Shown here: one piece after another, positions 1-8,323 of the stretch
Layout: every line of letters begins with the position of its first letter
How positions within the stretch are numbered: position 1 is the stretch's first letter
Assembly (NCBI GenBank): GCA_028289445.1
Contig: JANQPO010000017.1
Coordinates: 351,537 to 415,536 of the forward strand
Direction of reading: 5' to 3'
DNA: 64,000 nt
From: Tepidamorphaceae bacterium
GTDB lineage: Bacteria; Pseudomonadota; Alphaproteobacteria; Rhizobiales; JAKSCL01
The notes under the pieces: model-generated
What the model was told of the DNA's origin: nothing
Seen by the model: the letters and a program-made list of their open reading frames with translations, nothing else
Databases searched by the model: none
Made by a program: the position numbers and the translations under genes

Positions 1-1346
1 GCGCGATTCGAAACGCCCTTTGAATGCGCCATCAGGTACATGGAGTAGACTGGGTCCAGAACGATCGGGCCGTCCTCCCATGTGAAGAAGCACATGCTTT
101 GCTCTTTTGGAGCGCCCTTCGCCCGCATCTCAGAAGTGGTCACACGGGTCGGCTGAACGTTGATCCCGACTCTCTTGAGTTGATCGGCCAACTGGATCGC
201 GATCGGCTCCTGATGCCAGTACGCATCAGCGTAGAGCAGCTGGATCGGCTCCGTGATACCGTCTGGGAAACCGGCTTCGCTCAACAGTTCCTTGGCCTTC
301 TCCGGGTTATGGTCATAGGGGAAGTGGTTCGGATTGTAGCCATCGACGATCGGCGGCACGATCGATCTCGCGATGTCGGCCTGGCCGGCGAAGACGGCCG
401 TGTTCAGCGCATCCTTATCGATGGCGTAGTTGACCGCCTGCCGCACCAATGCGTTGTCGAACGGCTCGCACTTCGGGTTCATCCGCGCCGATGCGATCGA
501 GCGGCCGGAGGCGCGGTCAACCTTCACATTGGGGTCGTTTTGAAGGTCGACGACCTTTTGAATGGAGGGCCGGTCGATCAGTTGAACCTGTCCGGCTTTC
601 AAAAGGGTGACACGGCTCGCTTCGGAGGGAACTTCCTTGTAGATCACCCGATCGAAATACGGTTGGTCGAGGAAGTAATTCGGGTTTGCGACAAACACCG
701 CTTGATCATCCGGGCGAAGCGAATCCAGGTGGTAGGCGCCGAAGCCGGCGGTGTTCGATTGGATCCATTCCAGCGCCCAGGGATCGTCATCCGTGGCGTG
801 CTTCTTCATTTCGGTAGAATCGTAAATCCCCGGCACGTAGAGCGTGAGTGCCTTCAGAAATATCGAGCTTGGCGCCGACAGCGTGAACTCCACCTCATAC
901 TTCGAGATAGCTTTCACAGCGCTGACATTTGAGACACGGGCGATGAAGTTCCCGGTGCGCTTTTGGTCGAAAGACTTGGCCCAGCTCCATTCAACATCGT
1001 CGGCGGTAAGCTCATTCCCATACGGGCTCAATATGCCTTCACGAAGCTTGAACACCCAGGTCTTGCCATCTTCTGAGATGGTCCAGCTTTCCGCCAAATG
1101 AGGTTCAACGGTGCTTGGATCGTTGGCCAAGCGGCCGTCGACTTCCTTCTTTCCGTAAACCACGAGATTTTCGTAGGTTTGCACGACCACGTTTTGCGTA
1201 TGCGCTTTCAGCGCGTCGCCATCGAATCCTTCCGGCACTTGCGGCGATGCGACGATGAGCGTTTCGGCCGATGCGAGGCCGGCCGTCAGCGAGACAACGG
1301 CCGCAAGCGCGGTGGACGCTAGGATGCCTGTCCGAGTCTTTCCCAT
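1..1346 (-). CDS. ABC transporter substrate-binding protein, family 5 (peptide/nickel type), partial
   Basis: Periplasmic binding protein of the SBP_bac_5 family, capturing a peptide-like or other organic solute for an ABC importer. Reading leftward from an ATG at 1346 gives a signal peptide (MGKTRTGILA followed by an Ala/Val/Leu-rich core ending in ASAE). Mature sequence follows with family signatures such as HLAESWTISEDGKTWVFKLR and LVRQAVNYAIDKDAL. The start is supported by GGGAGG a few bases upstream. About 448 residues are visible, and the gene runs off the left edge, so the last part of the roughly 500-residue family length and any permease genes are outside. It is the last visible gene of the leftward operon, 36 bp after the DUF2848 gene, so the solute may be the substrate degraded by the neighbouring enzymes. 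That link is inference. Confidence 0.93.
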   Translation of the reverse strand, partial: MGKTRTGILASTALAAVVSLTAGLASAETLIVASPQVPEGFDGDALKAHTQNVVVQTYENLVVYGKKEVDGRLANDPSTVEPHLAESWTISEDGKTWVFKLREGILSPYGNELTADDVEWSWAKSFDQKRTGNFIARVSNVSAVKAISKYEVEFTLSAPSSIFLKALTLYVPGIYDSTEMKKHATDDDPWALEWIQSNTAGFGAYHLDSLRPDDQAVFVANPNYFLDQPYFDRVIYKEVPSEASRVTLLKAGQVQLIDRPSIQKVVDLQNDPNVKVDRASGRSIASARMNPKCEPFDNALVRQAVNYAIDKDALNTAVFAGQADIARSIVPPIVDGYNPNHFPYDHNPEKAKELLSEAGFPDGITEPIQLLYADAYWHQEPIAIQLADQLKRVGINVQPTRVTTSEMRAKGAPKEQSMCFFTWEDGPIVLDPVYSMYLMAHSKGVSNR

Positions 1347-1382
1347 GATTTTCCTCCCAGTGTTGACTTTCCAGTGCCTTTG

Positions 1383-2123
1383 CTAGGTTTTCGGTGGTTC
1401 GGGGTTGAAGAAGGGCACGCGGAACTGCGGCCTGACTTCGCCCAAGATGTCCACCACGGTGTATGTCGCTTCAATTCGGCGGTCCGCGCCCGGAGCATCG
1501 AGCTGATAGCGCCACTCGGTCCCGAACCCGAGTGCCTTGTCGACGCTCACGATCGTGCCGCAAAAGATCAGAAAATCGCGCGCGGGAACGTCACTGACGC
1601 GTTCGCGCAAGAGGGTCACGATATCCTCCGGCTTGAGGAAAGCGCTAACCCCGACCTCCTGATAGAGCCGACCGTCGACCCAGCTTCGCAACACGCAATC
1701 GTCCCACGCATCGCGAATCTCGTCATAGGGCCAAAAGACCGGAGCCAAGTGATTGGCGCTGGCCTGTTTTGACCCCGGTATCGATACCGTTTCCAGTGCC
1801 CGGTCGGTGTGGTCGGAGCCGACGCCGACGGAAAGCGTGTCGCCGACATGAATGACGATTTCGACCTCACCCGATGTGCGGTCGGATTGGACATAGATTT
1901 CGTCGTCGCTGGTCAGCGCATGAAGTGCGATGGGATAAATGCGCGGCGCGGGCACGTCGAAGGCGATGTGAATTCCCGATTTGGCGACTTCTTCCTGATG
2001 CGCCACCGCGGTTTGGGGGTCGCGCGTCGCGGAACCGAAATTGTACATGCGCGCGATCCTGAAATCCGCGGTCGACGAGGTTCCGTCCAGCCGACGCATG
2101 TCCACGGTGACGCTGCGCGTCAT
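1383..2123 (-). CDS. DUF2848 family protein
   Basis: Member of the DUF2848 family, whose biochemical role is not established. The 246-residue product carries family hallmarks: IYPIALHALTSDDEIYV, TSGEVEIVIHVGD, VGVGSDHTDRALE, SKQ and a C-terminal FLIFCGT stretch. A longer reading from 2189 exists, but the ATG at 2121-2123 is preferred. It has GGAGGAG just upstream and overlaps the stop of the dioxygenase gene in an ATGA junction, the usual sign of translational coupling. The protein is probably cytosolic; no signal peptide or membrane segment is seen. Its position between an oxygenase and a solute-binding protein suggests a role in the same catabolic route, possibly a hydrolase or isomerase step, but nothing in the sequence proves that. 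Confidence 0.88.
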   Translation of the reverse strand: MTRSVTVDMRRLDGTSSTADFRIARMYNFGSATRDPQTAVAHQEEVAKSGIHIAFDVPAPRIYPIALHALTSDDEIYVQSDRTSGEVEIVIHVGDTLSVGVGSDHTDRALETVSIPGSKQASANHLAPVFWPYDEIRDAWDDCVLRSWVDGRLYQEVGVSAFLKPEDIVTLLRERVSDVPARDFLIFCGTIVSVDKALGFGTEWRYQLDAPGADRRIEATYTVVDILGEVRPQFRVPFFNPEPPKT

Positions 2124-3223
2124 GCCAGCTCCTCCAGATCCAGCGCCGCGGGATCGTCGCCCGGACCGACATGCCGCCGCCACATCCACAGCCGTTTCAG
2201 CGTGCGTCCACCGGAACTTCCGGCAGGGAACGCCTCGCGCCCATGCAGCAGCACACGATTGTTCAGCACGAGAAGCTCGCCCGGCTGTAGAACGTGGCGG
2301 AAATTCAAATCTGGTCGTTCGACAAGCTCATCGAGATAGTCCAGCGCGGCGCGCTCGTTGTCGGTGAGCGGTGTGCCAGCCATCTCCATGCCAGGCTCGA
2401 TCATGACCCTTGCATAGTGGATGCGAAGCTCTCCAGACGATGTATCGAATACCGGCTTTTGGACAGTCGGACCGCGGCTGGGCCAGACATGGGCTTGTGG
2501 TGCGCGAAAGTGATATGTCTTGAACAGCAACGGTAGGATATCGGGGCGTTCGTCCGTCACGGCGTCGTAGATCGAACGCGCCGAAATGACCGTGCTGTCC
2601 CCGCCGCCGGTCGCGGAGCGATAGCAGAATAGACCCAGATAGTCGGGCGCACGCGGTTCGAGGCATCCGTTATCTGTATGTTTGGGCGATCGCTTTGGAC
2701 TGGCACCGATCCGCGTCGGGTCGGTATTGGCCGTACCTTTGTCGGCGACGGTGAAAAACCGGCGGTCTTGCGAAATCCCCTGGCGTATCGGTCGGCCCAA
2801 ATAATTGCATAGGCCCCAACTGACGATCTCGGCCTCGTTTTCGGTCCATTCGGTGGCATCAATGCCGCGAATGACGACAAAGCCACGCCCCGTGTCCAGG
2901 CGCTTCCTGAGCCTGGGGACATCGACCGCGAATGCGGGGATGCGGAAATCTTCCTGTTCGATGGTGTCGACGGTTAGCCCGTTTGCCGCCGTGAAGGCCA
3001 GAGCAGCGCCGATCTGATCAATAGCGTCTTGGGAGAGTGTGTAGAGATGCGCCGCACCGTCTGCCTCAAGTGTCCGCTTGTCCCACTGTCGCGCCGATGG
3101 CTCATCCGCAGGCAGGGCCGTCGCGGAAATCTTACATTCGTTCTCCGATAGGCGTTCCGTGGACAAGATCACCCCTTTCGAAATCGAAGCTGAAGAAGCG
3201 GGCGCTTGTCCAGCGAGGAACAC
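2120..3223 (-). CDS. TauD/TfdA-like Fe(II)/2-oxoglutarate dioxygenase
   Basis: Likely non-heme Fe(II), 2-oxoglutarate-dependent dioxygenase of the TauD/TfdA fold, hydroxylating a small organic acid or amine. The HxD metal motif is His182/Asp184 in PKHTDNG. The distal His is in VLLHGREAF (about residues 325-333), and a downstream Arg in TLKRLWMWRR would bind 2-oxoglutarate. A strand GFVVIRGI (about 114-121) starts the core. At 367 residues it is longer than TauD (about 280) and nearer the gamma-butyrobetaine hydroxylase size, though no N-terminal DUF971 is recognisable. The GTG start at 3223 has a GGGGCGGGA upstream but is not certain; the conserved part begins around residue 45. A near-palindrome lies just upstream (3249-3272). 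The stop overlaps the DUF2848 start. Confidence 0.85.
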   Translation of the reverse strand: MFLAGQAPASSASISKGVILSTERLSENECKISATALPADEPSARQWDKRTLEADGAAHLYTLSQDAIDQIGAALAFTAANGLTVDTIEQEDFRIPAFAVDVPRLRKRLDTGRGFVVIRGIDATEWTENEAEIVSWGLCNYLGRPIRQGISQDRRFFTVADKGTANTDPTRIGASPKRSPKHTDNGCLEPRAPDYLGLFCYRSATGGGDSTVISARSIYDAVTDERPDILPLLFKTYHFRAPQAHVWPSRGPTVQKPVFDTSSGELRIHYARVMIEPGMEMAGTPLTDNERAALDYLDELVERPDLNFRHVLQPGELLVLNNRVLLHGREAFPAGSSGGRTLKRLWMWRRHVGPGDDPAALDLEELA

Positions 3224-3248
3224 AGCGATCCCGCCCCTTCGGTTGGCC

Positions 3249-3272
3249 TAATGATATATCAATATACCATTA
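3249..3272. promoter_or_regulatory. Candidate operator: 24-bp near-palindrome
   Basis: A 24-bp AT-rich imperfect palindrome beginning TAATGATATATC and ending ATATACCATTA. Twenty of 24 positions are symmetric, and it embeds a perfect 10-bp palindrome, TGATATATCA. It lies in the 97-bp gap upstream of the dioxygenase-DUF2848-binding protein genes, within an otherwise GC-rich sequence. The TGGTATAT and TGATATAT half-sites are the type bound by GntR-family repressors, but the regulator is not visible in the window, so assignment to a family is inference. Confidence 0.5.
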
Positions 3273-3320
3273 TGTCCACGGATGGTTTGAAGATTCCCTC
3301 AGACAGTTGACCGGCCGTGG

Positions 3321-4904
3321 TCAGACGGCCCGTTCGCTTCTGGTGCGAGCGATGAAATCGGCTCCGCGCAGTGCCAGCGCCTGTATCGTGTTGGTCGGGT
3401 TCACGGCGGCCGCCGTCACGAACGCGGACCCGTCGAGGACGAACAAGCCTTTGAGATCGTGCGCTTCGCCCCAACGATCGATAACGGACGTTTCCGGGCA
3501 GTCGCCCATTCGGGCCGTGCCCATGAGGTGGTATCCGGCCGCTGCGATCGTTTCCAACTCGATAAAATCGGTCGCGCCCGCCTCGCGCAGGGCGTCCTTT
3601 GCCCGTGCACGTCCGTAGTCCAGCGCAGCCTTCGCCTCTGCTGGGATGCGGTAGATCATCTTCGGCGCCGGCACATCGTCGGAATCGGTTAGGTCCTGCG
3701 ACAACACGACGCGATTGTCGTTGTCGGGACGGTCGTCGCTGCAGACCGATAGGCTGAAGCCATGGCCGAACGTTTTGGTGAATTCCCGGTGATGCGAAGA
3801 TCCCCAGGGGATGCGCTGTCCCAGAGAGCCGAGCGCGGTCAGGGCTGGTCCGTGGCTGCCCAGGCCCTGCAACTTGAACCCACGCCGGAACCCACGCTCG
3901 GTGTCCGTTTCATAGAAATGATGGCTGACGAGAGCACCGGCGGAGATGCCGCGATGCCCGTCGACGGGTTCGTCGAAAAGACCGGTGACGCGGGCAAGGG
4001 GATGCAGCATCAGCCGGCGCCCGACCAAGCCGCTGCGATTGGCAAGACCCGCGTGCAGCAGAAGCCTGGGTGTGCCAATGCCGTTCGCAGCGAGGATAAT
4101 GACGGGAGCGGCGTGACGTTGACGCACCTTTCCGTCTGAGTAAATCACGCCGGTTGCGCGTGTTCCGCGCGTCTCGATGTCGGTCACCCGCGCGTTTGTG
4201 ACCAGACGTGCCCCTGCGGCAATTGCCGCAGGCCAATAGCTCAAGTCCGTCGCCCCCTTGGCACTGCGCGGGCAATGCAGTTCGCAGGGTCCGCAATGAT
4301 TGCAAGTGTGCTCGCCTGAGCCGGTCCGTATCGACAGATCGGCCGGCCACCAAGACCAGCCGAGACGGTTGAATGCCTTGGCGATCCGCAGCGCTCCCGG
4401 CGACAGCCCAACGGGCGGCGTCCGCGGCGCATCCATCGGCGGATAGGCAGGATTGCCGGGCAACCCAGCCACCCCCATCATGCGCTCGTTCAGATCGTAA
4501 TACGCAGACAGGTCTTCATAGCGGATCGGCCAATCGTCCCCGACATCGTCCAGCGTGCGGGTTGCGAAGTCGCTCGGATGAAGGCGGGGAAAATGGCAGG
4601 ACCACATCACTGTGCTGCCACCCACACCGTTGAAGAACAGCGGCTCGATCTCGCTTTCGCTGTCGTCCACCGGCATGTCCGCCGCTGTACGGCGGCGGTT
4701 CGGACTTGGATGCCAAGGCCCCTGTCGGAGAACTTCCCACTCGGGGTCGGTCGATGGCGAGCTTGCCGGGTCCACCCAGTCGCCTTGTTCCAGGCAGGTG
4801 ACCTGGAACCCGTGTTGTGACAGGCGCCATGCCGCCGCCGCGCCGCTCGCACCGGCTCCGATGATCAATACGTCGCTTTCCGAAGTCACTGTGTTAGGCC
4901 CCAC
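3321..4904 (-). CDS. GMC-family FAD oxidoreductase with a four-cysteine motif
   Basis: FAD-dependent alcohol or sugar dehydrogenase of the glucose-methanol-choline family. The N-terminal dinucleotide fold is DVLIIGAGASGAAAAWRL (GAGASG at 16-21). The C-terminal GMC block contains GYHLMGTARMG with the conserved His, then VLDGSAFVTAA and NPTNT. In the substrate half there is a compact cysteine cluster, Cys201, Cys204, Cys207 and Cys211 (C-x2-C-x2-C-x3-C), followed by RSAKGAT, as in long-chain-alcohol-oxidase-like GMC members. No export signal is seen. The GTG at 4904 is the longest start; another GTG at 4889 has AAGGTGGGG upstream and may be the real one. It heads the leftward operon, divergent from the acyl-CoA dehydrogenase gene with a very short shared promoter gap. 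Confidence 0.9.
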   Translation of the reverse strand: MGPNTVTSESDVLIIGAGASGAAAAWRLSQHGFQVTCLEQGDWVDPASSPSTDPEWEVLRQGPWHPSPNRRRTAADMPVDDSESEIEPLFFNGVGGSTVMWSCHFPRLHPSDFATRTLDDVGDDWPIRYEDLSAYYDLNERMMGVAGLPGNPAYPPMDAPRTPPVGLSPGALRIAKAFNRLGWSWWPADLSIRTGSGEHTCNHCGPCELHCPRSAKGATDLSYWPAAIAAGARLVTNARVTDIETRGTRATGVIYSDGKVRQRHAAPVIILAANGIGTPRLLLHAGLANRSGLVGRRLMLHPLARVTGLFDEPVDGHRGISAGALVSHHFYETDTERGFRRGFKLQGLGSHGPALTALGSLGQRIPWGSSHHREFTKTFGHGFSLSVCSDDRPDNDNRVVLSQDLTDSDDVPAPKMIYRIPAEAKAALDYGRARAKDALREAGATDFIELETIAAAGYHLMGTARMGDCPETSVIDRWGEAHDLKGLFVLDGSAFVTAAAVNPTNTIQALALRGADFIARTRSERAV

Positions 4905-4934
4905 CTTGATTCGCGAGAGCCAAAAAGCTTAGCA

Positions 4935-6101
4935 ATGTTCATGGCCTTTGGAACGACCGAAGAGCAACATCTGCTCCTTGAAAGCGTCGATCGCCTCTTA
5001 ATGCGTCATCTTCCACCGGACGAAATCCGGCGGCGGGACGCCGAGGCGGATCCTCCCGACCACCTTCTGCCGCTGATGGCCGAGATGGGGCTTTTGGGTC
5101 TCGCCGTTCCCGAAAGCCAAGGCGGCGCCGGCGCGAACTGGCAGACGATGGCGCTTGTGCAGGAACGTTTGGGTTACCGTGCTACGATGGCCGCTCTTCT
5201 CTTCAATCGCGTCACGTGTTTCGGCATCATGACGCTGTTGTCCTCGGGGTCAGAAGAACAACGGGCAACCTATCTGCCGCGCATGTTGGCCGGGGAGGGC
5301 GCCTTCGCGCTGGCCCTGACGGAGCCTGGCGCTGGCAGCGACGCCGGGGCAATCGCGACACGTGCCAAACCATCCGAAGGCGGTTGGAGCCTGACCGGTC
5401 AAAAACTCTGGATCAGCGGTGCGGCATCCGCTCTGAAGCTGGTGGTTGCGGCGCGAACCGGAACGCAGCGCCGCGGCAGCGACGGCATCACCTTGTTCTT
5501 GGTGTCGCCCGACGTCGACGGGATTGCGATGACCCCGCTTGACAAGATCGGCAATCGCTGTTCGCCCACTTACGACATCGCCTTTGATGGCGTTTTCGTT
5601 CCTGGGGACGCCGTTCTCGGCACCCTCGATGCGGGGTTCGATTGTTTGCGAAAGACGCTGTTTTTTGGCCGTACCGGACTCTCGGCGGCGGTCGTGGGCA
5701 CCGCGCAGGCAGCCGTCGACACGGCTGCGGCCCATGCCCGCGAGCGGGTGCAGTTCGACCGGCCGATCGGGCGTTTTCAGACCCTGGCCCACCGACTGGC
5801 CATCATGCAGACCGAGGTGGATCAGGTGCGCCTTCTGGTACGCAATCTCGCCTGGGCGATCGACAACGGCGAGGATTGCGCTCGATTGGCGGCACAGGCT
5901 AAGTGGGCGGCGACCGAGACGCTGAAGCGAGTGACGGACCATGGAATGCAGATCATGGCGAGCGTAGCTTACGCTGCCGACAGCGACATGCAGCGCTTCT
6001 GGCGTGACGCGCGCCTTTACACCTTCGGCGAAGGGTCGAGTGAAATTCAGCTTGACCTCATCGCCCACGATATGGGGCTAGGAAAGGCGCTCGATAGATG
6101 A
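4935..6101 (+). CDS. Acyl-CoA dehydrogenase
   Basis: Flavin-dependent acyl-CoA dehydrogenase catalysing alpha,beta-desaturation of an acyl-CoA thioester, with electrons passing to ETF. The 388-residue length fits the family. Seen are the middle-domain signature ALTEPGAGSDAGAIATRA (about 114-131), the flavin-contacting WISGAASA, and the C-terminal FGEGSSEIQ. The Glu of GEGS sits where the catalytic base is found in medium-chain enzymes (YEGT..IQ). First gene of a rightward five-gene operon. The next gene starts inside its stop (ATGA overlap). A second in-frame ATG lies two codons downstream (MFMAFG); neither has a strong ribosome-binding site. Substrate unknown; the downstream ligase could provide the CoA ester. 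Confidence 0.92.
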   Translation: MFMAFGTTEEQHLLLESVDRLLMRHLPPDEIRRRDAEADPPDHLLPLMAEMGLLGLAVPESQGGAGANWQTMALVQERLGYRATMAALLFNRVTCFGIMTLLSSGSEEQRATYLPRMLAGEGAFALALTEPGAGSDAGAIATRAKPSEGGWSLTGQKLWISGAASALKLVVAARTGTQRRGSDGITLFLVSPDVDGIAMTPLDKIGNRCSPTYDIAFDGVFVPGDAVLGTLDAGFDCLRKTLFFGRTGLSAAVVGTAQAAVDTAAAHARERVQFDRPIGRFQTLAHRLAIMQTEVDQVRLLVRNLAWAIDNGEDCARLAAQAKWAATETLKRVTDHGMQIMASVAYAADSDMQRFWRDARLYTFGEGSSEIQLDLIAHDMGLGKALDR

Positions 6102-6967
6102 GCGGCTTCGACATCCTCGCCATCGATACCGTTGTCAATCCGCACACGCCGGAGATCGTTCGGATGCGACCGGATTGGTCGGGAGCGTTTCACCAAAGAA
6201 AGTTCGGTCGCGACGACAGCGTGCTTGAAGGGTACAGTTACGACGAGATGCTCCGGATGATGGACGCGGCGGGGACCGAGCGCGCTTTTCTTGTCGCCCA
6301 CAAGACCGGAACCTTGGGGCTGCCCGGAAGTTGGCACCTGCCCTACGATACGATCGCCGAAGCGGTGCGGCACCACCCCGACCGCTTCTATGGGCTTGCC
6401 GGTATCGATCCGACCCAGGGGATGGCGGGCGTCCGTGCCTTGGAGCATGCGGTCAAGGATCTCGGCTTCATCGGCGCCCATGCCTATCCGCATTGGTTCG
6501 AACTGCCGCCGAACCATGCGCGTTGGTATCCATTCTATGCGAAGTGCGTCGAGCTGGACGTGCCGTTTTTGACCCAGGTCGGCCAGTCCTTGGTCTATGA
6601 TCCGAACCGGCCGCTTGAAAGTGTCGGCAGGCCGATCACGCTCGATCCGGTGGCTTGTCATTTCCCCGAGCTCAAGCTGGTGGGTATCCATGTCGGCATC
6701 CCCTGGGCCGATGAGATGATTGCCATGGCCTGGAAGCACGAAAACGTCTTCATCATTGCCGACGCTCACGCGCCCAAATACTGGCCCGACAGCTTCGTCC
6801 GGTTCATCGATAGCTATGGCCGTCACAAGGTCATGTTCGGTACGGACTTCCCCGTCTTGACCTTCGAGCGCTACCGTCGCGAGGTCGAAGGGCTCGATCT
6901 GCGGCCCGAAGCCAAACGACTGTTCCTGCGCGACAACGCGATCCGCGTGTTCGGGTTGCGCCCATGA
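6098..6967 (+). CDS. Amidohydrolase-2 family metal-dependent hydrolase/decarboxylase-like protein
   Basis: TIM-barrel protein of the Amidohydro_2 family (COG2159), which includes decarboxylases such as ACMSD and gamma-resorcylate decarboxylase as well as hydrolases. Family features are DRFYGLAGIDPTQG (about 89-102), GFIGAHAYPHW (about 125-135), a strand ending VGIHVG and the C-terminal GTDFPV. The usual N-terminal HxH metal pair is not obvious; the start reads DILAIDTVVNPHTPEI with a single His, so the metal site may be altered. Cytosolic, 289 residues. ATGA overlaps at both ends couple it to the acyl-CoA dehydrogenase and the ligase genes. A ring-opening hydrolase or decarboxylase step is plausible from context. 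Confidence 0.85.
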   Translation: MSGFDILAIDTVVNPHTPEIVRMRPDWSGAFHQRKFGRDDSVLEGYSYDEMLRMMDAAGTERAFLVAHKTGTLGLPGSWHLPYDTIAEAVRHHPDRFYGLAGIDPTQGMAGVRALEHAVKDLGFIGAHAYPHWFELPPNHARWYPFYAKCVELDVPFLTQVGQSLVYDPNRPLESVGRPITLDPVACHFPELKLVGIHVGIPWADEMIAMAWKHENVFIIADAHAPKYWPDSFVRFIDSYGRHKVMFGTDFPVLTFERYRREVEGLDLRPEAKRLFLRDNAIRVFGLRP

Positions 6968-8322
6968 TCCCCGATCTGCCCTTTCGCCCGCGCGAAGAGA
7001 TTGATCGTGTGCAGAACGCCAAGTTCAAGGAGATGGTCGAGCTTTGCTTCGACCGCCATCCTTACTTTCGGCAGCGGTTCACCGACCAAGGCCTGGACCG
7101 GGGTGAGATCGCGGGTCTCGCCGATATCGCCAAGCTTCCGGTGATCACTAAGACCGATTACGCCGCGGATCCTGAAGCATTTCGTCTTGATACGGAGGGC
7201 CTCGAAGAGGAAGCGCGTGTCGGTTTCGACGTGATGCACACGACGGGCACCAGTGGCGGTCGGCCAACGCCATTTCACTCGACCGCGCACGACTTCTACC
7301 GGATCCTCACCGCGAACCGCCGGGCAATGGAAATCCGTGGCGTGCGCGACACGGACATCATTGCCAATCTCTGTCCGATGACGCTTTATCCATACGGTGC
7401 GTTTCACCGCACGATTGCGGCGGCGAATGCCATGAAGGTTCCGGTGATCAGTCCGATGCCGGGGCGACCGTCTCCGGATTTCCACTGGTCCGCCAGCCTT
7501 GACGAAGTCGTCGGCTGCATTGCCAGACATCGGGCGACGATCCTCTGGGGCGTGACGAGCTATGTCCGACGCGTTCTCATGCGCGCCGAAGCGCTGGGAT
7601 CAGATCTGTCGTCGGTTCGCCTCGCGTTTGTCACCGGCGAGGCCGTGACCGACGCGATGCGAGCGGATCTCACCCGGCGCATGGCCGCGCTCGGCGCGCG
7701 CGATCCATGGGTCAGCGTTTCCTATGCCGCAACAGAGATGCAGGTCGGCTCGGTCGAGTGCTGTCCCGGTTCGGGGTATCACAACCCGGCGCCAGACCAG
7801 TTCTACTTCGAGGTGGTCGATCCCGAAACGCATGCTCCGCTGCCCGATGGCGAGGCGGGGCTTGCCGTGCTGACCCATCTCGACAGGCGGGGCACTGTGC
7901 TTTTGCGCTATGCGCTCGGCGACATCACGGCGCTCACGCGCGAAACCTGCCCCCATTGCGGTGCGAATACCGATCGCTTCGTGGCGATGCCAACGCGCGC
8001 TGATGATCTGGTCAAGGTGCGGGGCATGCTGATCAATCCAGGCACTATAGCCGAGGTTCTGCTGGCCGACCGGGATGTCGATGAATTCCAGATTGTAATC
8101 GACCACGAAGACCCAGACGATGCGCTGTCCATGGATATCATGCGTGTGCGCATCGCTTCGGCGATCGAGTCCGGTTCGAACCACGGCGACGCCCTTGCCG
8201 AGGAGATCAGGCGGGTTTCCGGCGTGCGTCCGCAGCTTGAGACGGTCGGATTGAGGGACATCTACGATCCAGACGTCTCTCTCAAAGCCAGGCGGTTTCT
8301 CGACAAGCGCAAGGGACTTTGA
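6964..8322 (+). CDS. PaaK-like AMP-forming acyl/aryl-CoA ligase
   Basis: Adenylate-forming enzyme of the phenylacetate-CoA ligase branch, expected to activate a carboxylate to its CoA thioester via an acyl-AMP. The phosphate-binding loop is MHTTGTSGGRPTPF (about 89-102). The later adenylation motif is SYAATEMQ and the hinge region reads LRYALGDITAL. A CPHCG pair near residues 320-324, together with an earlier ECCPG, resembles the Cys-containing C-terminal lobe of PaaK-type ligases. At 452 residues it matches PaaK (about 430-440). It sits in a tight operon after the amidohydrolase and one base before the SDR gene. It could supply the CoA ester used by the acyl-CoA dehydrogenase. The acid substrate cannot be named from sequence. 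Confidence 0.88.
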   Translation: MIPDLPFRPREEIDRVQNAKFKEMVELCFDRHPYFRQRFTDQGLDRGEIAGLADIAKLPVITKTDYAADPEAFRLDTEGLEEEARVGFDVMHTTGTSGGRPTPFHSTAHDFYRILTANRRAMEIRGVRDTDIIANLCPMTLYPYGAFHRTIAAANAMKVPVISPMPGRPSPDFHWSASLDEVVGCIARHRATILWGVTSYVRRVLMRAEALGSDLSSVRLAFVTGEAVTDAMRADLTRRMAALGARDPWVSVSYAATEMQVGSVECCPGSGYHNPAPDQFYFEVVDPETHAPLPDGEAGLAVLTHLDRRGTVLLRYALGDITALTRETCPHCGANTDRFVAMPTRADDLVKVRGMLINPGTIAEVLLADRDVDEFQIVIDHEDPDDALSMDIMRVRIASAIESGSNHGDALAEEIRRVSGVRPQLETVGLRDIYDPDVSLKARRFLDKRKGL

Positions 8323-8323
8323 A

